A DNA stretch of 10,329 nucleotides, from assembly GCA_963929765.1 (NCBI GenBank), contig CAWVKD010000017.1:1-10329 (forward strand), in the 5' to 3' direction. Below, piece after piece: positions 1 to 5,979 of the stretch. The position numbers and the translations under genes were made by a program. Positions within the stretch are counted from its first letter, which is position 1, and each line of letters opens with the position of its first letter. The DNA is from RGIG529 sp963929765. Its GTDB lineage: Bacteria; Bacillota; Clostridia; Oscillospirales; Oscillospiraceae. The notes below the pieces were generated by a model, which was given only the letters and a program-made list of their open reading frames with translations, was not told the DNA's origin and ran no database searches.

Positions 1-180
1 ATCGAAGCTGGCCACTTGGATGGCAAGGGAAGCGAAAATCATAAAGCCGCTGTTGTGGGCGACACCGTTGGTGATCCGTTTAAAGATACTTCTGGTCCGT
101 CTCTTAATATCTTGATCAAATTGGTGTCTACTGTTTCTATCGTATTCTCATCTTTGGTCATTGCATTCCACTTGCTGTAA
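1..180 (+). CDS. hppA: Membrane-bound ion-translocating pyrophosphatase, C-terminal fragment
   Basis: The frame is open from the first base and ends with TAA, giving 59 residues. The stretch GDTVGDPFKDTSGPSLNILI is the highly conserved C-terminal signature of membrane pyrophosphatases. The D, K and D residues of GDTVGDPFKDT belong to the pyrophosphate/Mg-binding site facing the cytoplasm. A final hydrophobic helix (SIVFSSLVIAFHLL) ends the protein, as is usual. Members of the family couple PPi hydrolysis to H+ or Na+ pumping across the cytoplasmic membrane. The residues that separate K+-dependent from K+-independent and H+ from Na+ pumps lie upstream of the window, so the ion cannot be called. 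The family is near certain. The gene is cut by the window edge and is followed 25 bases later by an intrinsic terminator. Confidence 0.95.
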   Translation: MEAGHLDGKGSENHKAAVVGDTVGDPFKDTSGPSLNILIKLVSTVSIVFSSLVIAFHLL

Positions 181-205
181 AAAGAGTATATCTTTTTAAA
201 AGGTT

Positions 206-240
206 CAGGCCGTGTACAAGAAGTACACGGCCTGTTTTTG
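206..240 (+). terminator. Intrinsic terminator of hppA
   Basis: A perfect 12-bp stem (206-217 with 223-234, arm CAGGCCGTGTAC) encloses a 5-nt loop and is followed by five T. It lies 25 bases after the pyrophosphatase stop codon, so the next gene must have its own promoter. Confidence 0.93.
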
Positions 241-316
241 TATTGCTATTCTATAGACCGTTTTATGACGTTCAATGATTGGGTCTACTTCCCAAAAATA
301 AATGGCGGATTTTGTA

Positions 317-345
317 TTTACAAGAGGAAAAAATTCAGATATCAT
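317..345 (+). promoter_or_regulatory. Sigma-A-type promoter of the lysA-like gene
   Basis: TTTACA (317-322), a 17-bp spacer, then TATCAT (340-345) match the -35/-10 consensus at 5/6 and 5/6 positions with ideal spacing. Transcription would start near 352, giving a leader of about 30 nt that contains the Shine-Dalgarno AAAGGAAGG (364-372) 9 nt before the ATG. Just upstream, TAGACC (254-259) and GGTCTA (282-287) form a loose inverted repeat around a 22-nt loop; I cannot assign it a role. Confidence 0.6.
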
Positions 346-381
346 AGAACCGTATTGTAAACGAAAGGAAGGCAGCAATCC

Positions 382-1623
382 ATGAAAAAACCCTTTGTCA
401 CATTAGAACAATTGAAAAAGATTACAGCGCAATACCCTACTCCGTTTCATTTATATGATGAGCATGGTATCCGGGAAAATGCCAGAAAACTGTATCAGGC
501 ATTTGCCTGGAATCCTGGCTTTAAAGAATATTTTGCAGTGAAAGCAACGCCAAATCCTACTATTCTAAAGATTTTAAAAGAAGAGGGCTGCGGCGTGGAC
601 TGTTCCTCTCTTACAGAACTAATGCTTTCAGATCAATGTGGATTTCATGGAAGTGACATCATGTTTTCTTCCAACGATACTCCGCCAGAAGAATTTGTAT
701 TGGCCCGAAAATTAGGTGCTACCATCAATTTAGATGACATTACTCATATTGACTTTTTAAAAGAAGTGGCTGGGATTCCAGAAGTGATTTCTTGCCGTTA
801 TAATCCTGGTGGTCACTTTTCTATTTCAAACGAAATTATGGATAACCCTGGTGATGCCAAATATGGCTTTACACGTCCTCAATTGACAGAAGGATTCCGA
901 AAACTTAAGGACCTCGGTGTAAAGCAGTTTGGAATACACGCATTTTTGGCAAGCAATACAATATCTAATGCATATTATCCAACCCTTGCTGGTATTTTAT
1001 TCCAGACAGCAGTGGAACTGAAACAGGAAACAGGTGCAGATATCCGCTTTATTAATCTGTCTGGGGGCGTAGGCATCCCATACCGACCTGATCAGGAAGC
1101 CAATGATATTATGGCCATTGGAGAAGGAGTGCGGCAAAAATACGAAGAGATTTTGGTTCCAGCCGGTATGGGTGATGTGGCGATCTACACCGAATTGGGA
1201 CGGTTCATGCTGGGCCCCTATGGCTGTCTTGTAACAACGGCCAGACACGAAAAGCATATTCACAAGGAATACATTGGTGTAGATGCGTGTGCCGCCAATT
1301 TAATGCGCCCTGCCATGTATGGTGCATATCATCACATTACCGTTATGGGAAAAGAGTCCCAGCCCTGTGACCATAAATATGATATTACAGGCGCATTATG
1401 TGAAAACAACGACAAATTTGCCATTGACCGCATGCTTCCTAAAATTGATAGGGGAGATTTACTTGTGATTCATGATACAGGAGCCCATGGATATGCAATG
1501 GGATATAATTATAATGGCCGTCTGCGTTCTGCGGAAGTATTGCTTCGAGAAGATGGGAGCACTAAGCTGATTCGAAGAGCAGAAACACCAGAAGACTATT
1601 TTGCAACCATGATATTTGATTGA
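382..1623 (+). CDS. lysA: Diaminopimelate decarboxylase (fold-type III PLP enzyme), divergent clostridial type
   Basis: This 413-residue protein should decarboxylate meso-2,6-diaminopimelate to L-lysine, the last step of lysine synthesis, in the cytoplasm. The PLP lysine is K54 in FAVKATPNP, at the start of the alanine-racemase-like barrel. Other family marks are GIHAFLASN (184-192, at the position of the usual HxGS motif), SGGVGIPY (227-234, phosphate loop), ELGRFMLGPYG (271-281) and GALCENND (337-344), where C340 matches the dimer-interface cysteine of the CES motif. The C-terminal beta domain ends with the HDTGAHGYAMGYNYNGR region. Length is normal for the family. The ATG has a good Shine-Dalgarno (AAAGGAAGG). 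The gene is flanked by its own promoter and terminator, so it is probably monocistronic. The altered HxGS and CES motifs mark a separate branch. A related carboxynorspermidine or arginine decarboxylase is less likely but cannot be excluded without alignment. Confidence 0.87.
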   Translation: MKKPFVTLEQLKKITAQYPTPFHLYDEHGIRENARKLYQAFAWNPGFKEYFAVKATPNPTILKILKEEGCGVDCSSLTELMLSDQCGFHGSDIMFSSNDTPPEEFVLARKLGATINLDDITHIDFLKEVAGIPEVISCRYNPGGHFSISNEIMDNPGDAKYGFTRPQLTEGFRKLKDLGVKQFGIHAFLASNTISNAYYPTLAGILFQTAVELKQETGADIRFINLSGGVGIPYRPDQEANDIMAIGEGVRQKYEEILVPAGMGDVAIYTELGRFMLGPYGCLVTTARHEKHIHKEYIGVDACAANLMRPAMYGAYHHITVMGKESQPCDHKYDITGALCENNDKFAIDRMLPKIDRGDLLVIHDTGAHGYAMGYNYNGRLRSAEVLLREDGSTKLIRRAETPEDYFATMIFD

Positions 1624-1635
1624 TTCTTAAAGAAT

Positions 1636-1686
1636 AATAACCCATACTGGCATAGCAATAGCCAGTATGGGTTATTTCGTTTTTAT
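1636..1686 (+). terminator. Intrinsic terminator of the lysA-like gene, possibly bidirectional
   Basis: A perfect 16-bp stem (1636-1651 with 1661-1676) with a 9-nt loop is followed by a T-rich tail broken by CG. It begins 13 bases after the stop codon. On the minus strand the stem is followed by TTATTCTTTAAG, so it may also stop transcripts of the converging membrane-protein gene. Confidence 0.88.
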
Positions 1687-1771
1687 GATATCAAAAATTG
1701 TGTAAAAAGCGATGCATCGCACAGAAAAATATCGTATCTTTTATTCGAGGTTAATGATTGGTGATTGTTGG

Positions 1772-2710
1772 TTATTCTATGATGTCATCCCATTCTCTTT
1801 CGTCTTTATATTGGGTTTTCGATAAAAAGAAAGAAAGAATCATTAGAAGGGCAGCACCGATGGCAACTTGGGGGATATACCACAGGATACCTTCTGCTGG
1901 TAAGAGCATGGGTAAAATGGTGATGGCACCAGCTGGAGGGAGAAATCGACGGAAACCGCGGAATACGAAGAAGAGAAGGAAAAATGCCAAGGCAGCACAA
2001 AGTACAAGAGGGATACCCAGGCAGATAGAAAACAAAAATCGACAAAGTGCACCAATAATTGCACCAGCGGTAAGCAGACACCAAATGCCAAAGGGAGCTC
2101 GTCTCCACTTGGAGTGAGGATCATAGAAATCTGCAAATATGACAATAAGAGGTGATGCAATGAGATAATATAAATTGAGTAAAGTAGCGAAGAGAGACAG
2201 GACAAACAGTCCTGCAAGGAGGCGGAGCCACTTATGAGCCGATTCTTCCGCTGATACATGAAGAGGGTGATATGTAAGGGGCTTGACCCATCCCATTTGC
2301 TCTAAAAAATATCGAACAATAACAATGACAATAGATAGCAGTCCAACAGATAATACGTAGACAAAACTGGTCTCCTGTAGCAATACAGGCAGGATGCAGG
2401 TGGAGATAATAGGTGTAATAGAAGATTTTGTGAGTGTAAGCGCCAGTGCGGAAAAAATAAAGGCCAAGCAGATTTGAATTACCATGGGTGTAGGTAACCG
2501 AACCAGACAAACTCCGACAAAGGCGGAGAGAATCATCAGAATGATGAGACCTCCTCGAGAGACTTGCCAAGGTTGACGAGCCATAACCCATCCACCAATG
2601 GTAAGTGTAGCAATTTCCGGGAAGATAATAGCGGAACTTTGAAAGAGCTCTGAAACGCCAACCATGACAATTATCATAGCAAGGGAAATGATTTCATTTT
2701 TCCATTTCAT
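1772..2710 (-). CDS. Polytopic membrane protein resembling the HPP family, with internal repeat
   Basis: This 312-residue protein is almost entirely hydrophobic, with about eight to ten predicted membrane segments and a polar linker around residues 138-162. Two halves look related. FPEI (30-33) followed by a helix and QPWQVSRG (46-53) resembles SPLIVIFADFYDPHS plus KWRRAPFG (186-208). SSITPIISTCILPVLL (96-111) matches LPPAGAITILPMLL (257-270). LPPAGA recalls the HPPAGA motif that names the HPP family, members of which have been linked to nitrite transport in plants and cyanobacteria. The assignment is from pattern memory only, and the substrate is unknown. The ATG is preceded by AAAGGACGGAG with suitable spacing. 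The gene starts about 30 nt after the rpsT terminator and I see no promoter in that gap, so expression may depend on readthrough. Confidence 0.72.
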   Translation of the reverse strand: MKWKNEIISLAMIIVMVGVSELFQSSAIIFPEIATLTIGGWVMARQPWQVSRGGLIILMILSAFVGVCLVRLPTPMVIQICLAFIFSALALTLTKSSITPIISTCILPVLLQETSFVYVLSVGLLSIVIVIVRYFLEQMGWVKPLTYHPLHVSAEESAHKWLRLLAGLFVLSLFATLLNLYYLIASPLIVIFADFYDPHSKWRRAPFGIWCLLTAGAIIGALCRFLFSICLGIPLVLCAALAFFLLFFVFRGFRRFLPPAGAITILPMLLPAEGILWYIPQVAIGAALLMILSFFLSKTQYKDEREWDDIIE

Positions 2711-2742
2711 AGTTTACTCCGTCCTTTCTGCGTTGGCGGGGT

Positions 2743-2790
2743 TTAAAAAACAAAGGCAGGAAGCACTACTCTTCCTGCCTTTGTTTTTAC
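2743..2790 (-). terminator. Strong intrinsic terminator after rpsT
   Basis: A perfect 18-bp stem (2746-2763 with 2771-2788) with a 7-nt loop is followed on the minus strand by a T-tract running into TTTAAAC. It starts about 10 bases after the rpsT stop and sits between rpsT and the membrane-protein gene. Confidence 0.95.
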
Positions 2791-2797
2791 ACTTTCA

Positions 2798-3064
2798 TTA
2801 ACCGGCAATCCGATTGAGCTTTCGTGTAAGGCTACTTTTTCTACGGGCGGCTGTATTTTTGTGTAACAGGCCCTTACCAACTGCTTGGTCAACCTTTTTG
2901 ACTGCCGTAGCATACGCGCTTTCGGCCTCGGCACGGTTGCCCGCCTCCACCGCTGCGTCAAATTTCTTCAGGCAAGTTTTCAGGTTCGACTTTGCTGCTT
3001 TATTTCTTGCAGCTTTGGTTTCAGATACTAGTACACGCTTTTTGGCAGACTTGATATTCGGCAA
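2798..3064 (-). CDS. rpsT: 30S ribosomal protein S20
   Basis: This 88-residue basic, alanine/lysine-rich protein is a primary binding protein of the 16S rRNA in the small ribosomal subunit. It begins with the S20 signature PNIKSAKKR after the initiator and ends with the expected helix carrying HKNTAARRKSSLTRKLN. The correct start is TTG at 3064, not the in-frame ATG at 3088. The TTG places PNIKSAKKR at the N terminus and has the strong AGGAGGTG site 6 nt upstream, while that site lies inside the extra codons of the longer frame. Length fits the family. It is divergent from gpr, the arrangement next to the spore protease commonly seen in spore-forming Firmicutes. It has its own promoter and a strong terminator. 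Confidence 0.97.
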   Translation of the reverse strand: MPNIKSAKKRVLVSETKAARNKAAKSNLKTCLKKFDAAVEAGNRAEAESAYATAVKKVDQAVGKGLLHKNTAARRKSSLTRKLNRIAG

Positions 3065-3070
3065 ACCATC

Positions 3071-3080
3071 CACCTCCTCC
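3071..3080 (-). promoter_or_regulatory. Shine-Dalgarno site that fixes the TTG start of rpsT
   Basis: The minus strand reads GGAGGAGGTG, an almost perfect anti-16S match, ending 6 nt before TTG at 3064. No comparable site precedes the upstream ATG at 3088. A strong site probably compensates for the weak initiation codon. Confidence 0.85.
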
Positions 3081-3122
3081 GGTCGCATATTTGCTATGGA
3101 TAGAATCTCCACGCAGATATAT

Positions 3123-3151
3123 ATATTACCATTGATTTGCAGAAAAAGCAA
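3123..3151 (-). promoter_or_regulatory. Candidate sigma-A promoter of rpsT
   Basis: On the minus strand TTGCTT (3151-3146), a 17-bp spacer and TAATAT (3128-3123) sit in an AT-rich stretch between rpsT and gpr. The hexamers match only 3/6 and 4/6, but spacing is ideal. The predicted leader is about 50 nt and carries the strong Shine-Dalgarno. Confidence 0.45.
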
Positions 3152-3179
3152 TAACTTTTTTTCTTTTTCCTCTTTTTTT

Positions 3180-3210
3180 ACATAACTTTTTTTCAAGTGT
3201 GGAAAATAAA
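3180..3210 (+). promoter_or_regulatory. Weak candidate forespore (sigma-F-like) promoter of gpr
   Basis: In Bacillus subtilis gpr is read by the forespore factors sigma-F and sigma-G. Upstream of this gpr, ACATA (3180-3184), a 16-bp spacer and GGAAAATAAA (3201-3210) are a partial match to the sigma-F pattern GYATA / GGnnAnAnTR. The implied start near 3216 would lie just ahead of the Shine-Dalgarno. The match is poor, and no sigma-A-like pair is evident either. Confidence 0.2.
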
Positions 3211-3246
3211 TGGAAAGAGACTTGGCTAAAGGAGAAGGAAAATAAG

Positions 3247-4152
3247 ATGTTAAAACGGCGAACGGACCTAGCGATAGAAGCGAAAGAGTGGTTTACAGAA
3301 TCAGCAGGGGAAGAAACCAAACTCAGTGGAGTGAAAGCATGGGACGAATTGCGAGAGGGATATCCTGTCACAACAGTAGAAATTTTAGATGAAAAAGGTG
3401 CAAAGGCACTGGAAAAGCCGGTTGGGACATATGTCACCATTACACTTAAAGGACTGTTGCGACGAGAGAAAGATGCCTTTGGTCGTGCAGCCCGAGTACT
3501 TGCTACAGAGCTGGAGCATTTTTTGCCTGAAAAGGAAGATGCGCCTATTTTGGTTGCAGGCCTTGGAAACCAGAAGATTACTCCGGATGCCATTGGACCA
3601 TTGGTAGTATCCCATACATTGGCGACACGTCATCTGGTGGCGCAACTGCCAGAGCAATTTGGCTCTTTCCGATCCGTCTCTGCCATTGCAACGGGAGTCC
3701 TAGGTGTTACAGGCATAGAAAGTGGTGAGATGATCAAAGGGGTTGTACAAAAGATAGAGCCAGCTTGTATCATTGTTGCAGATGCATTGACTTCCCGTGC
3801 TGTAGATCGGATTTGTAACACAGTACAAATTACAGACAGTGGCATTATACCAGGGTCCGGTGTTGGCAACAGTCGGGCAGAATTGAGCAAGAAAACTTTA
3901 GGAGTTCCGGTGATTGCCATAGGAGTTCCAACAGTGGTTGATGCAGGCACTTTAACAGCGGATATTGCTGGAAGAGCAGGAGTAGAACATTTGGACGAAA
4001 AAGCACTGGAGAAGCAAGCGGGGGGGCTTCTGGTCACTCCAAAAGACATCGATGCTCAAGTGGCAGACTTGGCAAAAGTAGTTGGCTATGGAATCAATCT
4101 TGCATTACAAAAGGGATTGAGATTAGAAGATATTACCATGCTTTTAGATTAA
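3247..4152 (+). CDS. gpr: Spore germination endopeptidase GPR
   Basis: GPR is an atypical aspartic protease (family A25) that is made as a zymogen in the forespore and cleaves small acid-soluble spore proteins during germination. With the ATG start the protein has 301 residues. Family marks are RTDLAIEA near the N terminus, GLGNQKITPDAIGP (105-118), TGIESGEMIKGVV (155-167), ADALTSRAVDR (178-188), GSGVGNSR (203-210), GVPVIAIGVPTVVDAGT (219-235) and LLVTPKDID (261-269). D114 (TPDA) and D179 (ADAL) match the catalytic aspartates known as D127 and D193 in B. megaterium. I chose ATG 3247 because AAAGGAGAAGGAA lies just upstream; GTG at 3199 would add 16 residues but has no Shine-Dalgarno. Compared with Bacillus GPR (about 370 aa), it lacks a C-terminal insert before LLVTPK and has almost no propeptide. 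Confidence 0.95.
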   Translation: MLKRRTDLAIEAKEWFTESAGEETKLSGVKAWDELREGYPVTTVEILDEKGAKALEKPVGTYVTITLKGLLRREKDAFGRAARVLATELEHFLPEKEDAPILVAGLGNQKITPDAIGPLVVSHTLATRHLVAQLPEQFGSFRSVSAIATGVLGVTGIESGEMIKGVVQKIEPACIIVADALTSRAVDRICNTVQITDSGIIPGSGVGNSRAELSKKTLGVPVIAIGVPTVVDAGTLTADIAGRAGVEHLDEKALEKQAGGLLVTPKDIDAQVADLAKVVGYGINLALQKGLRLEDITMLLD

Positions 4153-4211
4153 TGCTTCTCGAAATAGATATCTAAAAAAGTGCAAAAAACAGGAGAAAAT
4201 TCGATTTTCGA

Positions 4212-4247
4212 CCGGCTTCTGCCATTGACAGAAGCTGGGTTTTTTTA
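4212..4247 (+). terminator. Intrinsic terminator of gpr, overlapping the next promoter
   Basis: A 10-bp stem (4212-4221 with 4229-4238, one G-U pair, core GCTTCTG/CAGAAGC), a 7-nt loop and a seven-T run (4240-4246). It lies 59 bases after the gpr stop. Its loop, 3' arm and T-tract also carry the promoter of the following gene. Confidence 0.9.
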
Positions 4248-4253
4248 TATGAT
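4225..4253 (+). promoter_or_regulatory. Consensus sigma-A promoter inside the gpr terminator
   Basis: TTGACA (4225-4230, 6/6) lies in the loop and 3' arm of the terminator hairpin. A spacer of exactly 17 bp contains the T-tract, and TATGAT (4248-4253, 5/6) follows directly. Transcription should start near 4260, leaving a leader of about 54 nt before the ATG at 4314. Confidence 0.75.
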
Positions 4254-4313
4254 AAAAATATTAAGACAGTGCTGGCTTATGGTCAGTGCTGTTGTAAGAA
4301 AGGACGGATATAC

Positions 4314-4952
4314 ATGGGAAAAGCAATCGTCACCATTGGAAGACAGTGTGGAAGTGGTGGAAGAGAGATTGGGAGACGTTTGGCTGACAGATTGGGGGTT
4401 CCTTTCTACGACAGGAAATTGATTGAAATGGCCGCAAAAGATAGTGGAATTGATCCTGAGGTGTTTGAACATGTGGATGAAACAGCTACCAATAGTCTAC
4501 TGTATGCTCTAACGATGGGAACCTTTCCGCTTGGCGGGCAAACAGGGCTTTTAGAAGGCTCTATCAATGATAAAGTCTTCTTTGCATCTGTAGAGTTTAT
4601 TCGGAAAGTAGCATCGGAAGGATCCTGCGTTATTGTTGGCCGTTGTGCAGACTATATCCTGCGAGAGCAGAAAGCATTGATCAGTGTTTTTGTTCATGGC
4701 GATCTCAAAGACCGGGTTGCTAGAATTGCCAAAGAATATGAATATGAAAAAGACCTTGGCAAAGCAGAGGAGATTGTTCATAAATTAGATAAACAGCGAG
4801 CCAACTACTATAACTATTATTCCAGTCAGAAATGGGGTAACCTGACCAATTATGCTATTACGCTAGACACTAGCGTCTTGGGAATTGATGGTGCTGTTGA
4901 TTTGCTGGAAGTGGCAGCGCGGCGGAAAATGCAGGCAGAATTTATGCTTTAA
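4314..4952 (+). CDS. Cytidylate-kinase-like P-loop protein
   Basis: This 212-residue protein starts with MGKAIVTIGRQCGSGGREIG, a P-loop (residues 10-20) typical of the cytidylate-kinase-like family, and continues with GVPFYDRKLI (28-37), where true CMP kinases also bind substrate. VIVGRCADYIL (107-117) and the basic segment DKQRANYYNYYSS (159-171) are also typical; the latter corresponds to the lid/arginine region. Family members are cytoplasmic nucleotide kinases by fold. Many clostridia carry such paralogues besides the essential cmk, and their true substrates are mostly unknown, so CMP phosphorylation is only a guess. ATG 4314 has AGAAAGGA 9 nt upstream; the longer in-frame start at 4269 lacks such a site. 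It has its own strong promoter and shares a terminator with the converging MerR gene. Confidence 0.88.
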   Translation: MGKAIVTIGRQCGSGGREIGRRLADRLGVPFYDRKLIEMAAKDSGIDPEVFEHVDETATNSLLYALTMGTFPLGGQTGLLEGSINDKVFFASVEFIRKVASEGSCVIVGRCADYILREQKALISVFVHGDLKDRVARIAKEYEYEKDLGKAEEIVHKLDKQRANYYNYYSSQKWGNLTNYAITLDTSVLGIDGAVDLLEVAARRKMQAEFML

Positions 4953-5033
4953 TCAAGTGGATGTTCACTTGAAACAGAAGAATTTTACGTATCATTTCAT
5001 ATAATGATATATTTCCATTATTATTCGATATCA

Positions 5034-5069
5034 AAAAAAGGAACCTTTTGATCAAAAGGTTCCTTTTTT
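5034..5069. terminator. Bidirectional terminator, 36-bp perfect palindrome
   Basis: Both arms are 16 bases (AAAAAAGGAACCTTTT and its complement) around GATC, giving A-tracts upstream and T-tracts downstream on either strand. It ends the kinase-like gene (plus) and the MerR gene (minus). The last six codons of the MerR gene, including TGA, form one arm. Confidence 0.93.
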
Positions 5070-5933
5070 GCTTTTTAAATCGTTTGAATCGATAGGATCA
5101 TCCTGTTCTGCATCTTCTCCTTGAGGAGCCCATTGGATCAGAATCTCAGTGATATATTCATCTGCATTGGTACTAAAGGTTTCGTTTAAGCCACGTTCGT
5201 AAGCATAGCCGACCAATTGCATCTGGTGAGCCCGGGCATAAGCCTGGATTTTTCGATATGCGGGCGGAATCTTGTCCCAGTCTCCTTTTACGACCATGCG
5301 AAGGTATTGACCAGAAGGACGATGGAACAAATGTTTGTGTTGCTTTGGAGAAGTGGGTTTCATATAAAATCGATCATAGTCGGTTAACTGTCCGGTCATT
5401 ATTTTCTCGCTGGAGATCATAATGCCATAATCATGATTAAACAAACGATAATGATGATCTCGGTTCAGTAGTTCACCCATCGCAATATAATACATTTCTA
5501 GTTCTGTTCCAACAATTTGATCGCTTAAAACAAAGCATTCCTCTTGGCAGGAAATACATTCGATTTGCTCCATTGGAACTATTTTGGACCGAAGAGACAA
5601 CTTTTGTTTTTCTTTTAGCAAATATTTCATGCTTTGCAAATGTTCGATCCTTGCATCGATATCTGCCATTTTATCGGCCAGCATTTCGCTGATGGTGTCT
5701 GCATTACAGTGGATGGCTGCTTTTGTCTCTTCAATGGACATTCCCAGCTCTCGAAACGCCAGAATCAGTTCCAGGTCTGACATTTGCTCTAACGTATAAT
5801 ATCGGTACCCATTTTCTCCTTTTTGATTTGGGGAAAAGAGGCCGATTTCGTCATAATAATGAAGAGTCCTTTTATTAATCCCATGAAGCTTTGCAAGTTG
5901 CCCTACTGTAAGCCGACGGTTTAAATGATTCAC
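5052..5933 (-). CDS. MerR-family transcriptional activator with effector-binding domain
   Basis: This 293-residue regulator has a winged helix-turn-helix at residues 8-50 (TVGQLAKLHGINKRTLHYYD, then NGYRYYTLEQ), a dimerising coiled coil at about 80-113, and a GyrI/BmrR-like ligand pocket from about 120 to 275, ending in the strand EYITEILIQW. Such proteins bind a dyad in an over-long promoter spacer and, with a cationic or aromatic drug bound, twist the DNA to activate transcription. The GTG start at 5933 follows AAGGAGG. The gene is divergent from the MATE pump, and both the dyad and 19-bp spacer lie between them, so the pump is the obvious target. Overlap of the two promoters predicts autoregulation. 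The metal-binding MerR arrangement of cysteines is not evident, favouring an organic ligand. The extreme C terminus (KSKKGTF) is encoded by the terminator. Confidence 0.93.
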   Translation of the reverse strand: MNHLNRRLTVGQLAKLHGINKRTLHYYDEIGLFSPNQKGENGYRYYTLEQMSDLELILAFRELGMSIEETKAAIHCNADTISEMLADKMADIDARIEHLQSMKYLLKEKQKLSLRSKIVPMEQIECISCQEECFVLSDQIVGTELEMYYIAMGELLNRDHHYRLFNHDYGIMISSEKIMTGQLTDYDRFYMKPTSPKQHKHLFHRPSGQYLRMVVKGDWDKIPPAYRKIQAYARAHQMQLVGYAYERGLNETFSTNADEYITEILIQWAPQGEDAEQDDPIDSNDLKSKKGTF

Positions 5934-5948
5934 AAATCCACCCCCTCC

Positions 5949-5979
5949 TTGACATTACAGTTACTGTAAGGTTTATAAT
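5949..5979 (+). promoter_or_regulatory. MerR-type promoter of the MATE pump (19-bp spacer)
   Basis: TTGACA (5949-5954, 6/6) and TATAAT (5974-5979, 6/6) are both perfect but are 19 bp apart, too far for good basal activity. This is the signature of promoters activated by MerR proteins. The start would be near 5986, about 37 nt before the MATE ATG. Confidence 0.88.
5953..5971. promoter_or_regulatory. MerR operator dyad
   Basis: TTACAG-TTA-CTGTAA (5955-5969) is a perfect 6-3-6 dyad. It extends by one mismatch (5954/5970) and one match (5953/5971). It lies inside the 19-bp spacer, near its centre, where the divergent MerR protein is expected to bind. Confidence 0.85.

Noticed and set aside
254..287. 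Inverted repeat TAGACC/GGTCTA upstream of the lysA promoter, considered as an operator or lysine riboswitch
   Set aside because: Only 6 bp with a 22-nt loop, and none of the long conserved lysine-riboswitch elements are present; the leader after the predicted start is only about 30 nt.
1709..1720. Perfect 12-bp palindrome GCGATGCATCGC, followed on the minus strand by a T-run
   Set aside because: As a hairpin it has only a 4-bp stem with a 4-nt loop, too weak to call a terminator for the membrane-protein gene. It could be chance or a minor pause site.
1758..2117. Plus-strand 119-codon frame across the 3' end of the membrane-protein gene
   Set aside because: It is antisense to a well-supported membrane protein; the translation is rich in Arg/Lys/Pro as expected for the reverse of hydrophobic codons.
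3065..3196. N-terminal extension of S20 (frame opening at 3196)
   Set aside because: The extra residues are low-complexity Lys/Glu, run through the promoter and Shine-Dalgarno, and are absent from the S20 family.
4269..4313. Longer start for the kinase-like protein
   Set aside because: The added residues (MLAYGQCCCKKGRIY) are not family-like, and the Shine-Dalgarno fits the ATG at 4314.
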